Part shown: positions 40,255-48,248 of the stretch, piece by piece
Numbering within the stretch: the first letter of the stretch is position 1
Layout: every line of letters begins with the position of its first letter
Assembly: GCA_029260575.1 (NCBI GenBank)
Contig: JAJDDB010000033.1
Span: forward strand, 1 to 53,546
DNA length: 53,546 nt
Direction: 5' to 3'
Source: Phycisphaerales bacterium
GTDB lineage: Bacteria > Planctomycetota > Phycisphaerae > Phycisphaerales > SM1A02
Translations under genes and position numbers: made by a program
Notes under the pieces: generated by a model
What the model was told of the DNA's origin: nothing
Databases searched by the model: none
What the model saw: the letters and a program-made list of their open reading frames with translations, nothing else

Positions 40255-41439
40255 ATGGGACTTCGAGAACGATATGAGACACTGAAGAGCAAATTGCTCA
40301 GCGATACTTCTATATGTCGGGAGAATCGAGAGCTCTTCCGGCAATTCTTTGAATACGAGCAGTACAAGCTCAAGCGCCAGAACCAGATGTCTGACATTGA
40401 CGAGCCGTCCTGCAAGACGCTCTATGGTTACGTCACGAAGCTGCGCAACGTCAATCAATGGTTCAAGAACAAGCCATGGACGCAGCTCACGAAGGATGAC
40501 ATCCGTGAAGTCTACGATGCCCTCGAAGACGGTCAGATTTGCAGTTCTCGAGGTACGCGCTTCAAGGATCGCTGGAGCTACTACAACAAGATCTTCAAGA
40601 GCAAGCCGTTCAGAATGGCCGGCAAGGCAGACCTTGCCCGCGAGGTCATTGAATTCGCAGTACCTGCGACTCGGGAAGTCCGATTCGTGACTGAAGAGAC
40701 GTTTCGGAAACTGGTGAGCGTGGTCTCCAATCCCCGCCATCTGCTGCTCTTCTGGCTGGCGTGGGACATCGGCGAGAACATAGGCGCCCTGCTACTGCTC
40801 ACCAAACGCGAATTCTCGCGCCAGATCAATCCGCACACGCAGGAACCGGAGTATCTCGTGAACCTGCCTCGCGGCAAGATCAAGCGAAGCCGGCTCTCGC
40901 GAAGCGAACCAACGCTCTATCCTGAGACTGTCAACTATGCCGACATTGTGCTGGCAAACCTGCAAGACGAAGAACTCGTCTTCCCATTTGGTCACCGCCA
41001 GGCATTGAAGGTCATGCACCGAGCAGTACGACTCACAAACGCCCTCTGCCAGCCGAATCAAGAACCAGTGACCTGGAAAGACCTGCGATCCGGCATGGCG
41101 AGTCATCTCCTGCGGAAAGGCTGGACCAGAGAAGAGGTCGATGCACGTCTCGGGCATACAGCCAACTCGTCAGCGCTCAATGCCTACATCAGCTATCTGG
41201 CGATTGACCGGAGCGCTCCCAAGCGTCGAATGTTCGAATCGGATGTTGAACGGTTGAAGAGTCGAATTGAATCGGAACAGAGTGTCGCAAGTCATACTGC
41301 GGAGCGATTGCATTCTGAACGTGAATCGAATCAGAAGCTGCAACTTGAGTTGCAGCAGACTGCGCGTGATGTCCAGACCATGAAAGAATCCATTCGCCAG
41401 ATCATGACGATGCTCAAGACTTCTACGGTCATCAGTTGA
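40255..41439 (+). CDS. Tyrosine recombinase/integrase of the accessory island
   Basis: A 394-residue site-specific integrase (ATG 40255 chosen by its TATA box; the frame opens at 40219). The N-terminal SAM-like core-binding domain covers about residues 1-140. The catalytic domain carries WKDLRSGMASHLL (second catalytic Arg), RLGHTANSS (His) and AYISYLAIDR with the nucleophilic Tyr. The first Arg position is atypical: the WDIGENIGALLLL segment has Asn where GLR is usual. The C-terminal 60 residues are a coiled coil (RLKSRIESEQSVASHTAERLHSERESNQKLQ). The DLRS.MASHLL..GW...EV.ARLGH layout and coiled-coil tail look more like archaeal integrases than bacterial XerC/D. It probably mobilised the 27.7-41.6 kb island. 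Confidence 0.88.
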   Translation: MGLRERYETLKSKLLSDTSICRENRELFRQFFEYEQYKLKRQNQMSDIDEPSCKTLYGYVTKLRNVNQWFKNKPWTQLTKDDIREVYDALEDGQICSSRGTRFKDRWSYYNKIFKSKPFRMAGKADLAREVIEFAVPATREVRFVTEETFRKLVSVVSNPRHLLLFWLAWDIGENIGALLLLTKREFSRQINPHTQEPEYLVNLPRGKIKRSRLSRSEPTLYPETVNYADIVLANLQDEELVFPFGHRQALKVMHRAVRLTNALCQPNQEPVTWKDLRSGMASHLLRKGWTREEVDARLGHTANSSALNAYISYLAIDRSAPKRRMFESDVERLKSRIESEQSVASHTAERLHSERESNQKLQLELQQTARDVQTMKESIRQIMTMLKTSTVIS

Positions 41440-41642
41440 AGGCTTATCACCTGACCCGGTTTCATCTCGGCATGGACAATGATGATCATTTACGCGCGTA
41501 CGCCGAATCAACTGGCATCCGTGGTTCTATCCGAGGCCGAATTCTCAAGATATTGGGAGAAATCGATCAGCAGTTGCAGAATATCGAACTCCGAATCTCG
41601 ATAGCATTGCGGTCCACTGCGCATGGACCGCGCCCCAAGTAA
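41436..41642 (+). CDS. Possible small protein overlapping the integrase stop
   Basis: A 68-residue reading frame starting at a TTG that overlaps the integrase stop (an ATG at 41472 would give 56 residues). It contains a helical segment GRILKILGEIDQQLQNIELRIS. Coupling to the integrase would fit an excisionase- or accessory-type protein, but it has no HTH signature and could be non-coding. Confidence 0.25.
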   Translation: MKAYHLTRFHLGMDNDDHLRAYAESTGIRGSIRGRILKILGEIDQQLQNIELRISIALRSTAHGPRPK

Positions 41643-41689
41643 GTGCTGACAGAATTCGCAAGTATCATTTCAATTCGTTTTGTGTTTGA

Positions 41690-42286
41690 TTACTCTCTTG
41701 TTCGTGTCAATTGCGCTTTGGCCCATTGCCGCCAATGTGACGTTTCACCACGCAAAGCGATCTCTTTCAGATACCCTGTGGTTTGATCATTCTCGCGATC
41801 GTGTCTGATCTGGCAGCGGCACAAGGCCTGGATCGTGGGAAGATGGTTCGGATACACCTCGAGCGCAGTCACGTACGTTTCTATGGCGTCATCAATGCGG
41901 CCCACCTGTTCGAGTGTCAGTGCAAGATTCATCCTTGGATCAGGATGGCCGGGCATGAGTTTGCGGGCCCACTCAAACTCGTTTGCTGCCTCGTAATACT
42001 CCTGCTTGGCGAGAAGCACGACGCCGAGATTGTTGTGCGCGGGCCCGTAGTACAGATCTGCTGTGAGTGCCTGTTGGAGGAGTAGTTCTGCTTCGTCAAT
42101 CTTCGCATCATCCAACAGCGCCACTGCTTCCAATGTGAGTTGCTGTGCTTTCTGCGGATCGCGAGCAGATTCTGACGGTGGTGAATACGGACTCGTCGTT
42201 GCCTTGGGTTGCAATTCACAACCGACCACCAATAGCGAGCTGAACGCAAGTACGAGACAGCAATATCGAGACAATCCATGAATCAT
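41690..42286 (-). CDS. TPR lipoprotein at the end of the type II secretion operon
   Basis: A 198-residue lipoprotein (signal LVLAFSSLLVVGC, Cys23) with three to four tetratricopeptide repeats: ALLDDAKIDEAELLLQQAL, HNNLGVVLLAKQEYYEAAN, PRMNLALTLEQVGRIDDAI, TIQALCRCQI. Its ATG overlaps the upstream stop by four bases, so it belongs to the secretion operon. Outer-membrane TPR lipoproteins of this type (PilF/PilW-like) act as pilotins that guide secretins to the outer membrane, which is the likely role here for the GspD protein. Confidence 0.85.
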   Translation of the reverse strand: MIHGLSRYCCLVLAFSSLLVVGCELQPKATTSPYSPPSESARDPQKAQQLTLEAVALLDDAKIDEAELLLQQALTADLYYGPAHNNLGVVLLAKQEYYEAANEFEWARKLMPGHPDPRMNLALTLEQVGRIDDAIETYVTALEVYPNHLPTIQALCRCQIRHDRENDQTTGYLKEIALRGETSHWRQWAKAQLTRTRE

Positions 42287-42834
42287 GCAGAAGCCTCCTG
42301 CTCACTGAGATATAGCGCAGACAACAGGATCGTCACGTCATACCGATTGCCGGACACATTGCGCCCCGTCTTATGATTGAGATCGATACGCGTCGTCGTC
42401 CACATCGGATTCGTCTCTCGCCAGGCAGCTAGGAACTGGCCAAGCTCGGCGAGATCAAGATCACTAAGATTGAGCCGAACGGTCTGGCGACGCAATCGCG
42501 GCTCACTCCCGGAAGTGCTGCTTCTTGACTGAACTGCAACATCAGTCTCCGGCGAGAGTCCACTGAAACTACTCTGCGGAAGACCGATCTTCGACAGCAC
42601 TGCGTTGACACGCGCGATCACATCCTGTTCGGGCCGCGACTGTCGTTCAACTCGTTGTTCCTGATCGCGAAGGGCAGTGATTTCTGCAGCAAGTGCGGCA
42701 GTATCGTGTAAAGCGCTTTGCCGAGCATCGGCATGCATGTGAGCATCGGACAGACGTAATGCGCTTCGCATAACGCTGACGACACAGAGAAGCATGACCG
42801 TAACGAACAGCAATAAAAGCAGTCGCGATTTCAT
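42283..42834 (-). CDS. gspM: Type II secretion inner-membrane protein, GspM-like
   Basis: A 183-residue bitopic protein: one N-terminal transmembrane helix (LLLLFVTVMLLCVVSVM), a coiled stretch (TAALAAEITALRDQEQRVE) and a small periplasmic ferredoxin-like domain (TVRLNLSDLDLAELGQFLAAW, YDVTILLSALYL). The family is too divergent to be certain by sequence; size, topology and position after the GspL-like gene (ATGA overlap) support the assignment. GspM/PilO-type proteins pair with GspL/PilN in the assembly platform. Confidence 0.7.
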   Translation of the reverse strand: MKSRLLLLLFVTVMLLCVVSVMRSALRLSDAHMHADARQSALHDTAALAAEITALRDQEQRVERQSRPEQDVIARVNAVLSKIGLPQSSFSGLSPETDVAVQSRSSTSGSEPRLRRQTVRLNLSDLDLAELGQFLAAWRETNPMWTTTRIDLNHKTGRNVSGNRYDVTILLSALYLSEQEASA

Positions 42835-43718
42835 GGCGTTACCTCTGCAATTGCGCCTGTGCGACGGACAAGCTGGATAGTCGTACGGACAGAATCACGA
42901 GAGGAATTGACCCGCGGCTGCCGCAGGTCCCAGGCCGACAGAATCTGGAGTGCATCAGCAAGCTGCTGGACATTTCCTGCGTTGTCCAGTGATCCTTGGA
43001 TCGTAATCATTTGCGGTGTGACTGAGAGTGAAGTCGTTTGGATAGAAACGTTACGCGGCCAGACAGTCAGTAGTTCTGATAGTGCAACGGCTGCATCGGA
43101 TGATTCAATGGGCCCGGTCTGCACGTCGCGTGTTGATCGTAGCTCTCGTGCCAATGCAGTCAGTTGAAGGCGGACCGGAAGCGAGTTCGCGGATGCATCG
43201 TCACCGAGTATTGATCGTGCGACTGTGTTCTCCCGCTCGTCGTAGAGTACTGCTTGCGCTTGCATGGCGTTGATTCTTCGCTCCATGCCGAAGATAAGCA
43301 GCACTGCAATGCCGACGACCAAGACGATGGCAATGGCAAGGCATTGGGTTTTCAATCGACGTGCTTGTGGAGGCGCGAATTGGACGGTCAGGAGATTCAG
43401 TCGTGAAGCCTCCACATTACACTCGAGAAACGTCGGCACTGCGGAAGGAGTGAGCGTAATAGCCCCAGCGAAATTGAGTTCAGAAAGCTCAGTACAAGAC
43501 ATCGCACAGGCTAGGAACGTGTTGGCATCGATCCGTTCGTAGACAGCATGTACATCTTCAATCGGGATCGGCAAGACACTCTCGAACAAGTAACCGAGTG
43601 AACGGAGATTCGGACGCCGCGACTCACCAAGTTGCGTTGTCTCGAGCCGTGCCCAATAGAATTGCTCAGGCGGGAGGCGCATGTGCTTCGATTGGAGAGT
43701 GGCTTGTGCGGTGATCAT
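42831..43718 (-). CDS. gspL: Type II secretion platform protein, GspL/PilN-like
   Basis: A 295-residue protein with a cytoplasmic N-terminal part of about 120 residues, one transmembrane helix (CLAIAIVLVVGIAVLLIFG) and a periplasmic domain with PilN/GspL features (ARELRSTRDVQTG, ALSELLTVWPRNVSIQTTSLSV, ITIQGSLDNAGNVQQLADAL). The cytoplasmic part is shorter than full GspL (about 230 residues), so it is a minimal version that would contact the GspE ATPase. Overlaps both neighbours by four bases. Confidence 0.75.
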   Translation of the reverse strand: MITAQATLQSKHMRLPPEQFYWARLETTQLGESRRPNLRSLGYLFESVLPIPIEDVHAVYERIDANTFLACAMSCTELSELNFAGAITLTPSAVPTFLECNVEASRLNLLTVQFAPPQARRLKTQCLAIAIVLVVGIAVLLIFGMERRINAMQAQAVLYDERENTVARSILGDDASANSLPVRLQLTALARELRSTRDVQTGPIESSDAAVALSELLTVWPRNVSIQTTSLSVTPQMITIQGSLDNAGNVQQLADALQILSAWDLRQPRVNSSRDSVRTTIQLVRRTGAIAEVTP

Positions 43719-44224
43719 GATTGATCTCCGCGAGCTTGTGTACGGTTCGGGTGCAATAAGAGATGTTGGGATCGACCGTCACGGATGAACTCGACGGCTC
43801 CGGCTGTTACATGCACATCGTGATCTCGTAATCGTTCGCCATCTGCTACAACGATGATGCGGTCTTCACGTTCGTCATACAGTGCAGCTTGATGCCGGCC
43901 GTTGTCCTCAATGATCGCGACGAGTTGAACGTGCAGCGGTTCAGGTGCTAGCGCTTCTTGGGAACGAGGTTCTTGTTCAACGACAGGCGAGGGATCGTGC
44001 CACAGCACGGCAAGAAATGCATCTTGATTGATTTCGGTGGATCGTTGCGCGCTGTTGTCAGATCGATCAGGCTCAGCAGCATGCGCTGGGCTGAGACGTA
44101 GAACAAGCGACGTCGGATCGGGGATCCGCTGCAGCGACCATATGCCGCTGACGAAGAGGACAGCAACACCACTGATAAGGGTAGTGGTGCGCAGTCGCTT
44201 CATCTTTCGAATTGGATCATTCAT
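43715..44224 (-). CDS. gspC: Type II secretion protein, GspC-like
   Basis: A 169-residue protein (ATG 44224; a TTG lies three codons earlier) with an N-terminal transmembrane anchor (TTTLISGVAVLFVSGIWSL), a proline-rich linker and one HR-like beta domain: LVAIIEDNGRHQAALYD, IIVVADGERLRDHDVHVT, VEFIRDGRSQHLLL. GspC HR domains bind the secretin N-domain and link inner platform to outer channel. No PDZ domain follows, so this is the short form. Overlaps gspK by eight bases. Confidence 0.68.
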   Translation of the reverse strand: MNDPIRKMKRLRTTTLISGVAVLFVSGIWSLQRIPDPTSLVLRLSPAHAAEPDRSDNSAQRSTEINQDAFLAVLWHDPSPVVEQEPRSQEALAPEPLHVQLVAIIEDNGRHQAALYDEREDRIIVVADGERLRDHDVHVTAGAVEFIRDGRSQHLLLHPNRTQARGDQS

Positions 44225-45161
44225 CGATGACAAGGCTCTGCACGCACTCCCAACCTGAATCTCTTTGTTGATAGACCATCCACCATGAACATTGTGCGAT
44301 GCCGCAATTCACATCAACTCGAAACGACCACGCTGAGCTGCTTCCGACGAACTGGAGCGATGACTGACGGTCACCGGAATCTTCTCGAGGAAGATTACTC
44401 AGAGGTACGGCACTGCCTGTTAGGCGATGCTGTTTGATCATGTCCAGCCCGCCACGTCCAGCTTCAAGCAAAGCTTGTTCAATGAGTGGTATAGGAGCCG
44501 TATTGATATTGATGCGTCCCGGTGACGGAAGGTGCGTGGCGAGTATTGCTCCGAGTGCTGGTTGTTCACCTTCGATGATTCGGAATGATGCGCTGGAGTC
44601 TTTGCGATGTTGGTCATGGTGAGTTGTGTCGGATTGAACGAAATATTGCACTGATGACGTCGGGCCATGTGCTGGAAACACGATAAATCGATCATCGTTA
44701 TCAAGTTTCGTGAAGAGATCGAGCCCAATCACGTCTGCATCATCTAACTCGAATTCATCAACGTGCCGAAGGATTTCAGCTGGGGCGGCGAATCGCAGCA
44801 TTGATCCCCGTTGCGCAAGTTGTATAGGCAGCATGCCGCACTGGTCCCAGGCGGTGATTTGGATATGGATGCTTGATTCGTCGAACTGAATCTGATCGTT
44901 GACGACGTTCACAGCAGGTTCGATTACTTCCGGGGACAACACCACCGAACCTGCTTCCGTATGCAGCCACACTTCAATGATGTGTTCGGTTGCGACAATC
45001 GCGGCATCTGCGTTGCGGAGATCTATACCGCGTTTTTGCTGAAGCCTCGTTGTGGATGCGATTTGTGCAAGGACCACTATTGCCGTAGATGCCACAAGCA
45101 GTACACCTAGCACAACAAGGAGGGCTGCTCCGCGATAGCGAAGTGTGATCGCATGCTTCAC
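44217..45161 (-). CDS. gspK: Type II secretion minor pseudopilin, GspK-like
   Basis: A 314-residue protein starting at a GTG that overlaps the gspJ stop. The N-terminus RGAALLVVLGVLLVASTAIVVLA is the hydrophobic pilin helix with the G-A-ALLVV pattern of GspK, lacking the usual Glu5. The large periplasmic part contains SPGRININTAPIPLIEQALLE, the GspK-type helix-hairpin-helix with INTAP. GspK caps the pseudopilus tip with GspI and GspJ. Confidence 0.87.
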   Translation of the reverse strand: MKHAITLRYRGAALLVVLGVLLVASTAIVVLAQIASTTRLQQKRGIDLRNADAAIVATEHIIEVWLHTEAGSVVLSPEVIEPAVNVVNDQIQFDESSIHIQITAWDQCGMLPIQLAQRGSMLRFAAPAEILRHVDEFELDDADVIGLDLFTKLDNDDRFIVFPAHGPTSSVQYFVQSDTTHHDQHRKDSSASFRIIEGEQPALGAILATHLPSPGRININTAPIPLIEQALLEAGRGGLDMIKQHRLTGSAVPLSNLPREDSGDRQSSLQFVGSSSAWSFRVDVNCGIAQCSWWMVYQQRDSGWECVQSLVIDE

Positions 45162-45637
45162 AACGGAATCCTCCGCCGAACTGACTCTCCATTGGAGCTA
45201 CTGATAAACACACTCAGAATGAGTTCCTCTTCGTCGATAGCGCACTGCCACTCCTGCACGCGATCAAGAAGCAATCGAGTCGACTCATCATTCCGTACAT
45301 CCTTGACAGTCAAGACCAAACGGTTTGTGAGCAGATCGACGTCGTATCTATGCTCTTCAGGCCCAGTTGTACCTGCTACGGATCGAGTAGTGACCAGAAG
45401 CCGATTGTCAACAACATGTACTCGTTCTAGCAGTTCGTCGGTGGGAGAATCGCCAGCGCGTACAGAATCATGTATGAGTTCAAGAGTGCGTTCTGCGGCA
45501 ACTCGCCACGCCGCTTCATGTACCGCTCCGGTTTGTGTTGATGCTGCGATATTGAGCCACTGCGCTCCACCCACCATCACAAGTGCCAGGAGAGCCAGGG
45601 ACACCAATATTTCCACCATGGTCATACCGCGAGTCAT
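45158..45637 (-). CDS. gspJ: Type II secretion minor pseudopilin, GspJ-like
   Basis: A 159-residue pseudopilin; ATG 45637 overlaps the gspI stop and gives the short leader MTRG. The prepilin motif is G|MTMVEILVSLALLALVMVGG with Glu5 after the cleavage site, followed by a beta-rich globular part (LLVTTRSVAGTTG, DVDLLTNRLVLTVKDV, LILSVFISSS). Assignment to GspJ rests on order between gspI and gspK and on size. Confidence 0.78.
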   Translation of the reverse strand: MTRGMTMVEILVSLALLALVMVGGAQWLNIAASTQTGAVHEAAWRVAAERTLELIHDSVRAGDSPTDELLERVHVVDNRLLVTTRSVAGTTGPEEHRYDVDLLTNRLVLTVKDVRNDESTRLLLDRVQEWQCAIDEEELILSVFISSSNGESVRRRIPL

Positions 45638-46029
45638 GGCATCTTGTCCTCGCTCGGCTCTTGCAATCGACGAAGAACAAAGGAGTCCCGCCATTGAACA
45701 GCCAGCCAGGCAAATTCGACTGTTTCATCAGAAGCATTCAGTCGTTTGACGATGATCGGTGTGGCATCCGGTGACTCCGGCCAATCGATCGTAACGTGAT
45801 CAAATACATGAATGTCGTCGATGCCGTACGCAGCAGGATCATCAAGTAAAGTGTCAGCGAATGTATCGAGATCAACATGTACATCAGCTGAGTCTTCGTG
45901 CTCGAGTGATGCGCGTGCCTGCACCATGAGAGGTGTTGTGGATGCAGCAAGCAATGCCAGCATCGCTGTGGCAAGCAGAACTTCAAGTAATGTCAATCCA
46001 CGCCGGTTAGTCACGCTGCCCCTCCTCAA
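45634..46029 (-). CDS. gspI: Type II secretion minor pseudopilin, GspI-like
   Basis: A 131-residue pseudopilin with prepilin peptidase site NRRG|LTLLEVLLATAMLALLAAS (Glu5 conserved; TLLEVL is typical of GspI). The globular part is short. It overlaps gspH by 23 bases upstream and gspJ by four bases downstream, consistent with translational coupling. Confidence 0.8.
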   Translation of the reverse strand: MRRGSVTNRRGLTLLEVLLATAMLALLAASTTPLMVQARASLEHEDSADVHVDLDTFADTLLDDPAAYGIDDIHVFDHVTIDWPESPDATPIIVKRLNASDETVEFAWLAVQWRDSFVLRRLQEPSEDKMP

Positions 46030-46525
46030 CGATGAGACCCGTCAAGCCAGCGATTGACCAGCCTCGTTCGTGGCCACCGAGCGTTATGTGAACTACATAA
46101 TCCACGCTTCGTCCTGAACGACTGACGTCAATGACTTCAAGTGGGTTATTCTTTCTGTCATGCATTGCGATGACGGCACCGTCTGGTAGTTCCTCCTGCT
46201 GAAGAGCAGTCTCGGAATCAATGTCTCGCACAAGAAAATGGCGGTCGACTTCATCGACGATGAGTTGAAGGGAGCCGTGTGTACCGCATTCGATGCGAGC
46301 CAGTCGATCAAGTTGCTGCAGTGCCGATGCAAGTCGTTGGAGTCGAGCCTGATCATCAGCGCGGCTCAGTCCCGAGAGTGTGAGCACACTGACGGCACCT
46401 AAAAGCACTATCACAGCCAGCACTTCAATCAACGTAAATCCCCATTCCCGCCCCCGGTATATGTGAATGCGGGTAGAAGGGCGGAACCTGATGTGCTGTG
46501 CGTGTTGTGCGATCAGGGCGTTCAT
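46007..46525 (-). CDS. gspH: Type II secretion pseudopilin, GspH-like
   Basis: A 172-residue pseudopilin with a rather long basic leader ending REWG, then FTLIEVLAVIVLLGAVSVLTL with Glu5. The C-terminal globular domain (LQLIVDEVDRHFLVRDID, LPDGAVIAMHD, VDYVVHITLGGHERGWSIAGLTG) has the strand order of GspH/FimT-type minor pilins. It overlaps gspG by four bases. Confidence 0.8.
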   Translation of the reverse strand: MNALIAQHAQHIRFRPSTRIHIYRGREWGFTLIEVLAVIVLLGAVSVLTLSGLSRADDQARLQRLASALQQLDRLARIECGTHGSLQLIVDEVDRHFLVRDIDSETALQQEELPDGAVIAMHDRKNNPLEVIDVSRSGRSVDYVVHITLGGHERGWSIAGLTGLIVEEGQRD

Positions 46526-46995
46526 GGTGCGTTACTCTTGTCGCGCAATGACACCGAACTGATGTCGGCATCTTCACCCTCGCCTCCCGGTTGACCATCA
46601 GCGCCGTAGCAAATGATTTCGTAGGGATGTCCATCGGGACCAGGCGTTACGAATAGATAAGGGCGTCCCCAAGGATCGACGAGTTGATCTTCATTCAAAT
46701 AGTACGATTGCGTTGGTGTCGCATGACCAGTACTCAGTGTCTGCAATCCCAATTCGTTGCTCGGCCAGCTGCCGTATTCGATGCGATATAGTTCGAGCTT
46801 GCTGACGACTACACCGATACCGGTTCGAGCGAGTTCGCGTTTAGCTTTGCCGAAGCTCCCGGAGAACCCTGCCAGCAATGTCGCTGCGACAAGACCGAGG
46901 ATGACGACGACAGCCAACACTTCCACCATTGTCATGCCGAACGCCCGTGGTCCAACGACAATGCCGATTCGCCGAGTTGAATATCGAAGCGCCAT
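46522..46995 (-). CDS. gspG: Type II secretion major pseudopilin GspG
   Basis: A 157-residue pseudopilin, leader MALRYSTRRIGIVVGPRAFG, then MTMVEVLAVVVILGLVAATL with Glu5. It carries the GspG hallmarks: LELYRIEYGSWPSNELGLQTL, QLVDPWGRPYLFVTPG and ICYGADGQPGGEGEDADI, where the acidic loop binds calcium in characterised GspG proteins. It would form the shaft of the pseudopilus. The ATG overlaps the gspF stop by one base (TAATG). Confidence 0.93.
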   Translation of the reverse strand: MALRYSTRRIGIVVGPRAFGMTMVEVLAVVVILGLVAATLLAGFSGSFGKAKRELARTGIGVVVSKLELYRIEYGSWPSNELGLQTLSTGHATPTQSYYLNEDQLVDPWGRPYLFVTPGPDGHPYEIICYGADGQPGGEGEDADISSVSLRDKSNAP

Positions 46996-48248
46996 TACAG
47001 CATCTCCTGTAAACGAACGAGGGGGAGGATGGCGGCCATGACGACTACACCGACGAGTGCAGTGAGTGCAATGATCACTGCCGGTTCGAGAATGCGCGTA
47101 AACCGATCAATCAATCGCGATGCTTGCCGGGTGTATCTGTCTGACAAGCGGCGAAGCAGCACGTCAAGTTCGCCGGAGTGCTCACCCAGTTCAACGAGAC
47201 GTTGGAATTCTGCATCGAGCCAATTATCGTCGCTGAGTGATTGTGCTGCTGAATCCCCACGTTCAATCTGGTCGGCTGCACAGGTGATGAGTTGGCGCAG
47301 TGGTCTTTGGCGAACAGTAGGAGCTACGCTGCGCAATGCGTCTACAAGTGGAATACCTGCCTGAAGAAGATCCGCCAGTCTGGTGCAGAATCCCGCCACT
47401 GCAATGCGCTTGACAAGTCGCGGCACACCAATTGGAAATCGGTTCAGACGATGGGCAAACGGTTGCAGCCTTCGCTCAAGAACCGGGCGTGCAAACGCAA
47501 GAATGACCGGCACACAGAAAGCGGAAAGTAGAATCAACGGCCAATACACGGCGAGCCACTGGCCGGTATTCATCACTACGGTTGTGAGTCTCGGTACTTC
47601 GATGTCGTGTTCGATGAGCAGTCCGAGCAGCTGCGGCAATGTGCGTGTACTCATGAAGATGACGACACCAACTGCCACAATGCTCACTATGCACGGGTAG
47701 GCAAGGGCTCCGATCAGCCGCTGATTCAGAATATCAGCTTGCTGGTGTCGATCGCACAGCGTGCGTAACACGACTGCCAATTCACCGGACTGCTGCCCGG
47801 CTTCGACCATGGCAACTTCCGTACTATCAAACCAGTCAGGTCGACTTCGCATGTAGGTGCTCAGTGCTGCACCACTACGGAGTTCTTCATGCAGCATGGC
47901 GAGCATTGTTCGTATCCGAGACCGAGTATTGCCACGACTATGTAGAAGTGTGTCAACAGCTTCAGTGAGCGGCAGGCCCGATTCCAACATGGTGGCCAGA
48001 CTGTCATAGAGTTCGGCACGTTCGTGTCGACGGCGCGATCGCAGATGTTGCTGCCAGCGTTCGACGAGCGGCGCAAACGCACTAATAGTTGGCGTATGCC
48101 ACTGACGTACGGGGCGAAGATCAATGACCTGCAGTCCTATGCGACGCAACGACGCACGTACATCTGCTGCAGTCTCACCTGACAACTGGCCACATCGCTC
48201 GTGATGTGGATCGCCAATCGGCACCGCGGTGTAGCGCCACAGGTTCAT
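46995..48248 (-). CDS. gspF: Type II secretion inner-membrane platform protein GspF
   Basis: A 417-residue polytopic protein. It has the two T2SSF repeats: the first around YDSLATMLESGLPLTEAVDTL with MVEAGQQSGELAVVL, and the second around FCTRLADLLQAGIPLVDALRSV with LVELGEHSGELDVLL. Transmembrane segments are CIVSIVAVGVVIFMS, LAVYWPLILLSAFCVPVIL and PAVIIALTALVGVVVMAAIL. The N-terminal RYTAVPIGDPHHERCGQLSG region matches the GspF start. ATGA overlap with gspE. Confidence 0.94.
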   Translation of the reverse strand: MNLWRYTAVPIGDPHHERCGQLSGETAADVRASLRRIGLQVIDLRPVRQWHTPTISAFAPLVERWQQHLRSRRRHERAELYDSLATMLESGLPLTEAVDTLLHSRGNTRSRIRTMLAMLHEELRSGAALSTYMRSRPDWFDSTEVAMVEAGQQSGELAVVLRTLCDRHQQADILNQRLIGALAYPCIVSIVAVGVVIFMSTRTLPQLLGLLIEHDIEVPRLTTVVMNTGQWLAVYWPLILLSAFCVPVILAFARPVLERRLQPFAHRLNRFPIGVPRLVKRIAVAGFCTRLADLLQAGIPLVDALRSVAPTVRQRPLRQLITCAADQIERGDSAAQSLSDDNWLDAEFQRLVELGEHSGELDVLLRRLSDRYTRQASRLIDRFTRILEPAVIIALTALVGVVVMAAILPLVRLQEML

